From Acanthamoeba castellanii str. Neff (Eukaryota; Discosea; Longamoebia; Acanthamoebidae), in the NCBI RefSeq assembly GCF_000313135.1, contig NW_004457549.1, positions 12,278-76,277 of the forward strand: 64,000 nt of DNA, in the 5' to 3' direction. The position numbers and the translations under genes are program-made. This document shows positions 1-10,488 of the stretch, in pieces (the first letter of the stretch is position 1; every line of letters begins with the position of its first letter). The notes beneath the pieces are model-generated. The model was not told where the DNA came from, did no database searches, and saw only the letters and a program-made list of their open reading frames with translations.

Positions 1-1003
1 CGGTGGTGTGGTGTCTGCCTCGGTGGTTGCGTCTGGTGGTTCTGGTGCGCGTCGTGTGCGGTCTAAATGAAGAAAGCGAAAGGGAGCAGGGACTGGCCGT
101 GAAGCAGCCAGGAAGGTGGCCGGAAACAAGCTGACAGGGCACGCAAGATGACAGAAACCAGGCCGGTTAGAGCCGCTGATCACTGCGGCCGGCGTGTTGG
201 TTGCACTTCGCCTCCGTGCTTCCCAATGTTGTGGCTTTAGTGCTGGCTGCGGGCACCAATCAGGAGCCAGCTGTCACGCGCTTGTGATCCCACCATGCTC
301 TGTTGGAGGTCTAGCGCGTCAATTCGGCGCTTGGTGGTCCGTAGAACGTTCGCCAGGTCTGGATCAACTTGTGGACAGCTTCAGAGTCGGCGATCCCGCG
401 ACATCCACCGTGCATCATCCCACACTGGTCCATTAAAGGTGCGCAACCAACGGGTCCCAGCTGTGACGGCCGCCACAGCTGGGACTGGCTGCGGGGCAGA
501 CTGAACAAGGGACACGCCGACAGTCTCACCACAACTCCCCTTGAGAGTTCTGGTGAGGCCCCCACACACTCTAACTCCCCGGCAGGGCTGTAAGACAGTC
601 TTGCATACCACCACGCAAAATAGCGTGGTAGTGCCCGAGTTGGTGCCCACCAGTTCCTGCATGCTGTCGCCAGCGTGCACAGGCCTCCGATCTGGCTGTG
701 GCGTAGGGGGCGAGGGGGCTAGACAGAAAAGAGAGTTGAGATTGACGTACCAGTGAACACGAGCAGGGTGTGCCCGTGCCCGGCGAGACAGAAGGAAGAA
801 GCGTGCAGCGGATTGCTGGCACACCCCGTCACCATGAGCAGCCCGCAGCTTGTCACAGTTTCGTCTGTAAGTAAAAATAAATAATACCAACCCAGCTGCA
901 GATTTTGCTCCGAATTCAGTTCGCTGATGGTCTAAATGAATCATAAAGGACCAGAATCTGATGTTGGTTGTGTTACCCGTCGATTCCAGCAACAGCCCAA
1001 GAG
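1..1003. other. no supported gene; intergenic
   Basis: I see no open reading frame here with recognisable domain content or a plausible exon chain. Reading frames up to about 219 codons occur on the minus strand but have no coherent motifs and share the DNA with equally long frames on the plus strand. The only structure I noted is a perfect 12-bp inverted repeat at 454-485. The last ~150 bp presumably hold the promoter and 5' UTR of the gene beginning at 1004. Confidence 0.5.
454..485. repeat. perfect 12-bp inverted repeat (hairpin)
   Basis: Arms GTCCCAGCTGTG (454-465) and CACAGCTGGGAC (474-485) are exact reverse complements separated by 8 bases. It lies outside any gene I can support. Confidence 0.6.
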
Positions 1004-4000
1004 ATGGAGCAGGTTGAATATGAATACGTGAGTGAGGCACTGCTTGAGGAAGAGGAATACGACTTGGCCGACAATCGAGTAGCGGGCGATGAGAAAGATG
1101 AGTACCGAGATGCCAAGAGGAAGAGGAAGAAGAGGAAGACTTTATAGACGAGGATATCTATGGTGACGACGACGAGCCTGCCAACTACTCGGTTAGAGCT
1201 GGCCCCAAGAAGAAGAAGAAAGCCCCCAGCCCAGGCCACACCAAGCCATCATCTCCCACCACTGGAGGCGCCGCAATCGTGGTCTCACCAGCGCCACCAC
1301 CCTCGACCAGCACGTCAGCTGCAGCTAAGGCGAGCAAGGGGCTTCAGAAGAACGGGAGGGACTACCTCAAGCCGGCTCACCTGGTCTACCAGGTACACAT
1401 CGGCAGTTGCGAGCATGATGACTGTCATTTGCCGTGCGGCACTGACTCTGATGCACTCAATCCACTCTTGTCCACTACGCCATGCAGCGGTTCAAGTGGG
1501 ACCCCAAGCTGAGCCGCCTTCTCGACTACTGCACCATCGGCCACCTCGACCGCTTTGACGGCGTGCTCGAAACCTCCTACACGTACATCACACACCACCA
1601 CACCACACCACACCACACCACGCACGCAACACGCATCACCGCACGAACACGCACATGCCACAGAGTGTCTGAGAAGCGGCGTCCACATGCACAGGGCCTT
1701 TCTTACGATCGAGGAGGACGAAGGGATCCCCTTCCATCGCATACGCTACTTCAAGATATGGGACCGGATGGTGTGGGATCGCGAATCACGACTCGACCTG
1801 CTCACACCCGGGTACGCATGGCCGATGGCGCACCAATGTGGTCGCATAGCCACTTCCTGTTGTGTGCGGTGGCGTGCCACGAGCTCACCACGACCGCGGA
1901 CTCGTTCAGAACGTGGGAGGCGGCGGTGGCGCCGTACATCATGGCAACGCTTCGCGAGCAGCCCGCCACCGAGTACGATTTCGCTCAACAACAACCAGGC
2001 CAGCAGCAGAGGAAGAAGGCGGTGATCCTTTCGTGCGGCTCGTTCTGCCCCATTCACCGACAGCACGTACGTGGCTCTCAGACGTTTGGAGCAGAAAAAG
2101 AGCAATGACGGACCGACTTCACCGCACGCATGTATGTTGGCCGTGCGGTGTAGATACACATGGTAGAGATGGCCAAGAAGCACCTGGAACAGAAGCGCGG
2201 CTACGAGGTGCTCGCCGCTGTGCTGTCTCCGACCCCCGATGCCACCCTCAGGAGGAAATTCTGGGGCAAAGACGGGTTCCTCTCCGGGCAAGGTGCCGCG
2301 TCACCACCTCCACACACCCGCGTTTGGTTCTCTAACGCACACGCGCCACCGCGCATGCAGAACCCAATCCGCCGGGCTTCATTCACGCATATGATCGAGC
2401 GCGTTTGATCGAACTGGCTGCCGAGGGCCGCGGCTGGATCAAGGCCGACCTGTGGGCGGCAAAGCACGGCGCCCCGACGGCCAAGGCGTTCAGCCATGTG
2501 CGCGAGGTGTTCAATCCCAGCGCTGGCGAAGCCGCCGCCGCCGGAGGGCCAGAGGTGGAGGTGATCAGCATATTCGGCGCCGATACTCTGAAGCGGGTTC
2601 GCAACTTCAAAAACAAGGTACCACCACCAAGACTTGAAGCGGTCGGAGTCTCGTTTAGCACTGGTGCCCCTGGAGCTGACACATAGAGGCCCACACACAC
2701 ACACCCACACACGACACACAACGGTACACAACGATACACAACGACACACAGACGTCGTCGATGCTGTGCGTCGTGAATCGCAAGTACGACTTCAATGCCG
2801 AACATCTGTTCAACGAGAAGATGAAGGGCGTGCCGGCAGCCGCTGCCGAGAGCAATTCCGAAAGCGCCCACTTCATCGACCTCGTTCTCGCGGACGACGG
2901 CGATTACAGCGAGCTGGACGCCAGCGCCACGCTCGTACGCGAGGCCTTCCTGGGCGGCGATTCCGTTGTCGAGAAGCAGGTCGCCGAGAGGTTGCTTTCC
3001 CCGGCCGCGTGGGAGTACATCCGCAAGCGTAATCTTCTACCGCCGCGCTCCAAGTACGCCACGTTTGGAGCTCCCTTTAGTTCTCTGGCTTTCTGTGCCA
3101 AGCCAGCAGCACACGTCAATGCTGACTACTGGGAAACTCTGACTCTGACTCTGACTCTGTGAGCAGAATGGCTCCCGCGATGACCCTTCGAGACTTGGCC
3201 AGCTCAGTGCAGCCAGGCCTGAGCATAGGCATGTCCACAACACACACACACCACACACACACACCACTGCACGCACGTACACACGGCACGGTATGTTGCT
3301 TACACAACGAATGGTGGCTGGCACAGGCGAGGAGATCAAGTGGAGTGACCTGCGGTTCATGACGGAGGACGGCAAGGAGCAGCTTCAGGAGGAAGCGCAG
3401 GCCAAACGAATAGGCCAAGGCATCGGCTCGGCCGCGTTTGCGATGACATACATGGGGCGGCCGGTGGCGGTCAAGGTCTGCTACCACACCGTCAACCCGC
3501 GCGAGTCCCCCAAGCGACTGCTCAAGTTCTTCTTCAACGAGATCCGCGCTCTCAGGTACCGTTACCGCACGCACGCACGCACACCTTCTGCTGCTGGTTG
3601 TGCTGGCTCGCCTTGAGGAGAGGACCACCAAGACATGCGAGTTTAACGCTGGTGAGCAGGAAGCTGGATCACGAGCACGTGATTAAGTACGTGGGAGCTG
3701 GGGCCACGGGCGACAAGATCTTCGTTGTGCTGGAGTTGGCCACGCAGGGCTGCCTCGCCTACTTCCTCAGCAGCAGCGGCGGGTACCGCCGATTCATTGC
3801 GTCACCGCCGACGGTCGAAGACCCGTCACGCGGCCCAGAATCGGAGCCCGATTACGACAGGGCGGAGAGGTGGCAGTGGAGCGCGCGCCGACGGTGGGGC
3901 GAGACCCATAACATGGCCGTCATCTTGAAGGGTAAGCACTTGCCCATTTGTATCGTTTCACGTTGACGCGCTTTAGTTGCTGCAACGTGGTTGTCTGACG

Positions 4001-4857
4001 AGTCGTCTTCTTCACTTTCTACAACCACTACGCCGTTCGCCACCAACAGTGCTCTCGGACGTGGCGCAGGGCATGGCGCACGTTCACGAGCGCGGGATCA
4101 TTCACAGAGACCTCTCGGTCGACAATGTGCTCATTAGCGAAGAAGAGCGCGGCGGCGAGGCCGAGGCGACTGGTGGCGGAGGCACCGCACACGCCACCCT
4201 GACGGCCAAGATAGCCGACTTTGGCGTGTGCCAGGTCCTGAGCGAGGAGGAACGCTACGAGCGCGAGCGCGGATACGAAGAGCTGCTGCGCGTCCGGCGG
4301 GAGCAACGCAAGGGTCGAACGAGCTCGGCCGCTCCGCCCGTCGTCGACGGAGAGAAGAGTGAGCTCGAGGGCGGCGGTGACGGCGAAGAGGAGGAGGAAG
4401 AAGAGGAGCGCGAACAGCAACCGAAGGAGAAGGAGACCGACCATCACCACCTCATCACTGTGCGGGGCAACATGCGGCTCTACGCGCCCGAGGCGACCGA
4501 GGACGGGCGATACTACTCTTTCCCGGCGGACGTGTTCATGTTCGGCATGCTCATGTACGAGGTGCTCGAAGGCCGACAGACCTACCAGGGCAGCAGAACG
4601 AATACGGCCATCAAGCGCAAGATGAAGGTACACCGTGGCACCACACGCACGCACAACCTCACACGCACTCGCACACACTAAACTCAACACTTTCATTGTA
4701 GGGCCAGCGCCCTGAGGTGTCTGCCGAGTACCTGGATCGCTGCCCGGCCTATGTGGACCTCATGAAGGAGTGTTGGGCGCACGACCCACAGCTGCGGCCC
4801 ACCTTCCCCGACATCGCGCGACGCCTGGGCTCTCTTCTCGCCTCCTACACAGTGTAG
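1004..4857 (+). CDS. MJ1316 domain - NMNAT-like nucleotidyltransferase - TKL-like protein kinase fusion
   Basis: I chain 13 exons: 1004-1027, 1120-1392, 1488-1582, 1695-1811, 1910-2066, 2154-2292, 2361-2617, 2752-3053, 3167-3228, 3327-3555, 3660-3931, 4050-4627, 4702-4857. They total 2661 nt, an open frame of 886 residues. After an acidic N-terminus, residues ~95-172 match the MJ1316 (DUF504) RNA-cyclic-end domain (FKWDPKL, DRFDGV, IPFHRIRYFKIWDRMVWDRE). Residues ~203-454 are an NMNAT-like cytidylyltransferase fold with GSFCPIHRQH and a late SATLVR plus WEYIRKRNLL. Residues ~475-886 are a kinase with GQGIGSAAF, VAVKV, HRDLSVDN, DFG and APE, and an acidic insertion in the activation segment. 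The link between nucleotidyltransferase and kinase needs introns 3054-3166 and a GC-AG intron 3229-3326. The alternative is two genes, the first ending at 3162 and the second starting at 3168. That would leave almost no room for UTRs, so I favour fusion. Confidence 0.7.
3229..3326 (+). other. predicted GC-AG intron
   Basis: Splicing GAGCATAG|GCATGT...GGCACAG|GCGAGG keeps frame and reads S-I-G-E-E-I-K-W into the kinase domain. The nearby GT at 3232 would put an in-frame stop seven codons later. GC donors are a known minor class. Confidence 0.55.
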
Positions 4858-5045
4858 ATCGCCACCTCTGTTAGTGTGGAATGTTACCTCTGAGGTATGC
4901 TACGATCGCATTCCGCGGAGGGCGCGAATGGTTGCGAATTTATGGGACGAGGGAGGAACTTGCGTTGTGGTGGTGTGTGGCGGCCAGAGCAACAAGAGAG
5001 CTTGTGGGCGCGTTCATATCTTGGCAAGCTCCTTGCGGCACAGAG

Positions 5046-6376
5046 ATGGAAGGTGGAGGGGGTGGCAAGGACGCTCGATTTGGCGGCAGAGCGGAAGAAG
5101 CCGAGCTGGAGATGGAGGATTTGGAGCAGGCCACAATCACGGATCAACCTGGGGCGGGGCGAAGGGTTTCGGCCACTCGCGAGGATGGAGTGGAGATCGT
5201 GGAAGAGGAAGAGGAGGTGCAGGAGGAACGGCATAAAGATGGCGAAGAGGAAGAAGAGGAGGTCGAAGTAGAGGAAGAGCGAGAAGAGCTATTTCGCTCT
5301 GGGACGGGCAGCAGCAGCATGTGGAACACTAGACGCCGCACGGACTTTGTGGACGTGCTGGAGAAGAGGAAGGAGCTGTTCAAGCGGGGTGGGCAATCGT
5401 CATCCTCATTCGCGTGGGGCGAGATTCTTCAGAAATCGGTCTCCGACATCTCTTCCCTTCGTCAATCGCTGCGTGAAAGCTTTGATGGCGGGAGCGGCCC
5501 ATCGCCCTTGCGGGCCACGGGCGAGGTCAAGTTCAAGCTGCGATCGGACCACTCTTCCGACGATGACGATGATCTCTACGCCGAGCACGACGGGCACCTG
5601 ACCGACCTCTACAGCGACGCCGACACCGACGTCGAGCAGGGCACCCAGGGCGGCGGCCCCGATGCAGGCCTGCGCAGGTCTCAGTCGCAGCTGCGCACAC
5701 CCATGAGCGCTGCCGCAGCCGCGCGCCTGCTGCCCTCCATCGACGAGCGACTGCCGCTGCTCATGCGCACCAAGCGCAAGGGGTCGTCGGCGATGAGCAA
5801 GGCTAAGGCCAGCGACAGCGAAGACAGCGATGCGTCGACGTCGTCCTCCTTTTCCGAGTTCTCGCCGTATGCGTCCGGATCCTCGATTCCCGCCTCGCCT
5901 CGCATGTCTGGCGCGCACATGCGCACTTCGCTCAACATCGCCGGCGACGACCTCTACGGCTCCAGAGTGTCCTTTTCGCCAGGCATGTACCCGCGTGTCA
6001 TTGGTCGTGTTGTTGGTCGTGTTGTTGGTCGTGTCGTGTCGTGTCGTGTCGTGTCGTGTCGTGTCGTGTCGTGTCGTGTCGTGTCGTGTCGTGTCGTGTC
6101 GTGTGCCAGCGTATGTGCATTGCTCATGTTTGTACGTCACACCAGGGGCGGGAGGGCTCCACGACACGACCACGCTGGCCGAGATGCGGCGCAGATTGCC
6201 GCCCATCTTCACCATCAGCACGGAGGCCGTGGAGTTCGACTTCAAGGCCGGCAAGCCCTACGGTCGCTACAAGCAGCGCCGCATCACGCGGCCGCGCTCC
6301 CAAACACTCCGCCAGAGCACCACATCTTCCTTTGGCTCGGGAATGGGAATCTCTCCGCGATCGCCTGTCGTGTACG

Positions 6377-6414
<38 letters not shown>

Positions 6415-9400
6415 CACACACACACACACAACCGTCTTGTGCCATAGGCATAGTGTGTGTACTGACCTGGGCTCTGGCACGACGCAGCAAGAAGCTGCCC
6501 AAGTGGTCGCAGAAAGTGTACAGCCAGTTGAGCGACTGTTGGCTGATGCTGGCCAACCAGCACCGCTTCCTGTGGCTCTTTCTTCCTCTCCTGGGCCTGC
6601 TCTGCGGGCTGCTAGGCGGCATGCTCGATCTTGTCGTCGACCTGGGGCGCGCCGGTACCACCATCATCCATCCCTCCATGCATAGTTTGCTGTTCGTTGT
6701 CGTGCACTTATTATTCAATGTTATCTGTACCGCAGCGCACTACTATGTTGGCGAAAACCTCGTGGCCGACTACTATGCGCAGTACGGGCTATGGACCCTG
6801 TATCTGCTTGTGTTCGCCGGCGCGTCGATGGCGTTCATCAGGATCAACCCCGCGGCGCAGGGCAGCGGCGTGCCCGAGCTGAAGAGCATTCTCTCCGGCG
6901 TGCAGCTCAACAATTTCCTCGCGCCCAGCATCTTCTTGGCCAAGCTTGGCAGCATGACGGCTGCAGCCGCTGGCGGTATTTTTCCTCCCGCGCTCGTTCT
7001 TCGTTCTTTTTGTTCTTTGTTCTTTGTTCTTCTCGTGACTGCTCATGCTGATAACTGTTGGTGTGTCGCTTGTAGGTTTGATTCTCAGTAAGGGCGGGCC
7101 GTTCATTCACTTGTGTGCGCTCGTGGCACACTTTCTGTGCCAACTACCGCTCTTCACTCTCATCAACCAGGCACGCTACATGAACTCGGTTTACCACCGA
7201 TCATTTGTACACAATTCTCATCATATCATCCGCCCGACACTTTTTCCTTGTGCAGAGCAAAACGATGCACAAAGTGATGTTGGCTGTGGGTTGCGGCATG
7301 GGCATTGCGGCTGATGTGAACGTGCCCATCGGAGGTACCCTCGAGCTCACACACGACACGACACGACACGACACGACACGACACGACACGACACGACACG
7401 ACACGACACGACACGACACGACACGACACGACACACTGCGCAAGCACCAACTAATTGGTGTCTTCGCCGCGAGTCCAGGAGTGCTGTTCAGCATTGAGGT
7501 CACATCGACCTACTTCCCCGTGCGCAACTACTTCTACTCGTTCTACTGCGCCGTGGTGGCCTCGATCGCCAATCGATTCCTCACCGGCAGCCCCTACGTC
7601 CTCTCCACCGAACTGCCCCGCGAGTCCTGGGTCTGGGCCGAGCTCGGCTTCCACGCCCTCCTCGGTACCGCCACACCACCCCCGCCCCGCCCCTCTGTGG
7701 CATGGGACTTGCGCTGAGTTGAGTTGTCGCCCATCGGCGCAGGCGTGATCGGCGGTGTACTGGGCGCCATATTCGTCTGGGTTTTCGGAAACGTTATCAT
7801 TGGGCGCCGATGGCTGGTCGCCCAGGCCGACGACGGCAAGGGCTCCACGTGGAAGCGTGTCCTCTTCTACATCTCCCAGTACGTGCATTTGCTGTGTGTC
7901 GTGTGTCGTGTGTCGTGTGTGTTTCTTGCTCTGTTGCTATTTGATCGTTAACGCCTGCTGATGTGTGGTGCTGGTAGTCCATACACCTATGGTGTGTTTG
8001 TGGCACTCTACACGGCGCTGTTGACGTTCCCCGGCAACTTCCGCTTCTTGTCGGTACGACGCACCAACCTCTGAACCGCGGGCCGTTTAAAACAGGCAAA
8101 GCGACTACTCACACAGTGCTGTACCAACAGTTGGGTACCAACGACGCCATGAAGGACCTGTCACACGTGGGTCCGCTCAATGACCTTGGCGAGCACGCCA
8201 CGGACTGGCTAGCCCTTCCGTTCTACGTTTCGTTGGCCCTCTTCGTCTTCTCACGCGTACGTCGCGCCCCCCTTCCTCCAACTCTCTGCCAACGTGAGCC
8301 TAACGTTGGGCTTTCTCACTGTACGTGGGCAGTTCTCGGGTACTGTGCTGGCGGCGACGATGCCCATTTCCTGCGGCGTGTTCGGGCCCTGCCTGGTGAT
8401 GGGCATGGGCATGGGCCGAGCGGTGGGCGAGTACCTGCACGACATGTTCCCGGCCGGATTGGCCTACTTCGACCAGGATCTCTCCTACACGATCATCCCT
8501 GCCACCTACGCCATCACCGGCGCGGCCGCATTCAGCGCCGGGGTCACCCACACGCTGTCCACGGCCGTCATCGTGCTGGAGATGTCCGGCCAGCTCAACC
8601 TGGTCGCGCCCATCATGGTACGCGTCACTCGCCCTCAAGGCCGGTTTCGTTCGAGCTGACGCGCACCACCGCCGCCCCACAGGTGGCTGTGAGCATTTCC
8701 GTGGCCGTTTCTCGTATGCTGTCAGTCAACTACTACGACAAGATCGCCATTCTCCGTAATCTGCCCTTCCTGCCCGACCTCGACGCCAGGTACGTGTGGC
8801 CGCCACCACCACCGCGACTTTGTCTGTTTGAGCGAAATATTTTCGATTGTATTGACACGGCACGCGCACACGGCACGCACACGCACACTTTGCAGCGTCT
8901 ACGAGGTGACGGCGGGAGAGATCATGGAGACCAACGTGCCGTTCGTGCTGCAGCACGCCACACCCAAGGAGGTGGCGTCGCTGCTCTCCAAGAACAAGGA
9001 CGCCAACGTCTTCCCCGTCGTCAACAGCAAGGGTAAGGCCTACCTACTCTCCGTCGTCAGGCAGCTTGTGACATTAATGGAGCTAACAAGCGTTTATTAA
9101 TTCGTGTTGTGTGTGTGTGTGTGTGTGTGTGTTTGTGTGTTGCAGAGGTGATGACGCTGAAGGGCTACGTGGAGAGGCGCGAGCTCACGAACTACCTGCT
9201 GCAGTGCTTCCAGATCGTCGTCAATGCGCTCAACGAGTCGCAGGACGTCGACGACGAAAACGCCGCGGTGACCCGGCGCGCGGGGCGCGGTTTGGCGGCC
9301 TCCATGGCGCCGTTCTCGGCGTGGGACGACATACGCCAGGCGCGCAAGGGCCAACTGGGCCGCAGAGGCTCGAATATCGGAAGCAAGCCCTACGGCACCT

Positions 9401-10074
9401 TCGACCAACGGAGGCGAAGTATGTCTATCCCGTCGTGCTCGCGTGTGGTGGTGTTGTGCGTGCGTGCGTGCGGTGGTTGCTTGTGTGCGTGTGTTGACAG
9501 TGTGATTGGTTGACTTCAGGCACGGGGACGAAGAGTGGGAGAAGGAGCACCACGGAACAGGTGATCACACTCACGGAAGCAGAGCTCCTCAGCAAATTCA
9601 AACTCTTCGAGGAAGATGGTACCGTCTACTTCTTCCCCTTCCGTGGAGCTCGTGTGTGTGCGTGCATGCGTGCGTGCGTGTGTTGCTAGAGCTGACCGTG
9701 TGGTGTCCGCCGATCGCGCCGGCGCCTCCGTCCAGACGCGGGCCTCACGCCGGAAGAGCGCAAGTCCCTGCCCGCCATCCCGCACACCCCGCTGCCCATC
9801 CAAATCGTGGACATCCTGCCCCTTACCGAGGTACCGCGCACCGCACACATGACCGCACACGCCGCACATGACCGCACACCGCACACCTGACTCAATCCGC
9901 GGCGCACAGATCCACATGCTGTTCATCACGTTCCGGCTCACGGAGGGCTACGTGACGAGCAACGGCAGCCTGGTGGGCGTCATCAACCGCGACACCCTCA
10001 AGCACGCCATCGAGACCTTTTCCAACGGCCCCATGACCGCCCTCCGCAAACTCTGCAAGTTCTACGCCCGATGA
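5046..10074 (+). CDS. CLC-family chloride channel with C-terminal CBS domains
   Basis: Voltage-gated chloride channel/transporter family membrane protein. A long acidic, Ser-rich cytosolic N-terminus (about 5046-6480) precedes the membrane core. Core motifs: GSGVPELKS (about 6860) for the anion site, SKGGPFIHL (about 7087-7113), VPIGGVLFSIEVTSTYF and SCGVFGPCLVMG (about 8370). Two CBS-type segments follow (EVTAGEIMETNVPF, then LPLTEIHMLFITFRLTEGYV) up to the stop at 10072-10074. The SIEVTSTYF block resembles the plasma-membrane CLC-1/2/K branch. The conserved gating glutamate of GKEGP is Gly here. There are more than ten introns, two filled with pentanucleotide repeats. ATG 5046 is chosen because upstream codons back to an ATG at 4881 look non-coding and sit only 24 bp after the previous stop. 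Exact splice sites around 9420-9900 are uncertain. Confidence 0.88.
6028..6104. repeat. (GTGTC)n microsatellite in CLC intron
   Basis: About 15 copies of a pentanucleotide inside the intron 5995-6145. It opens reading frames on both strands that are not genes. Confidence 0.95.
6381..6430. repeat. (AC)n microsatellite in CLC intron
   Basis: A near-pure dinucleotide run between the exon ending at about 6370 and the one starting at about 6487. Confidence 0.9.
7351..7435. repeat. (ACACG)n microsatellite in CLC intron
   Basis: About 17 copies, in the opposite orientation to the repeat at 6028 although both lie in introns of the same gene. Confidence 0.95.
9107..9143. repeat. (GT)n microsatellite in CLC intron
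   Basis: A short GT run just before the acceptor at about 9145. Confidence 0.8.
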
Positions 10075-10488
10075 CACCACGCAGCCAACACAACACAATA
10101 CCAACACAACACAACACAACACAACACCAACACAACAACACAACACAAACTGGAGATTGGCGCCAGTTCGCGAGAAGGCCACTTGGAGTCACGTCTTTTT
10201 GACCGCCGGTCAGTCTCGCCGAGAGAACGGCAGAAGAGACCCAATCGCCCCTTTTGGCGCAGTTGATGTCCGATAACTTGCGCCGAGCCAACGGGGAGGT
10301 TTGGCTTGGTGGGAACAGAAGAAGAGCCAACGCTGGATTTGTTTGTTCTCTTTCAATCTTGAGTAGCAGCACCAACTGACATCAAGGTACGCTGTCCTCG
10401 CCTTCGCATACTACTCTCTGGTTCAAAGCCGCAGCAGTCGTCTTGGTGCACCTGCATAATTTGACTCCATCTTGGAAATTGCGAATTG
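10075..10488. other. intergenic; ACAAC-rich repeat and promoter region
   Basis: Contains a degenerate CAACA repeat (about 10086-10147) after the CLC stop, then unique sequence leading to the aldehyde dehydrogenase start. CTTTTGGCGC at 10251-10260 resembles an E2F-type site, by motif only. Confidence 0.5.

Noticed and set aside
381..1040. 219-codon open frame on the minus strand
   Set aside because: No motif, no coherent composition, and overlapping frames of similar length on the other strand; looks like chance openness in GC-rich DNA.
3168..4857. Kinase as an independent gene starting at ATG 3168
   Set aside because: Possible, but the upstream frame would stop at 3162, six bases before, leaving no room for UTRs or a promoter; splicing through gives an exact frame, so fusion is preferred.
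4881..5045. Earlier start for the chloride channel at ATG 4881
   Set aside because: It would begin 24 bp after the preceding stop and add residues unlike any channel N-terminus; ATG 5046 opens the acidic leader that fits the rest.
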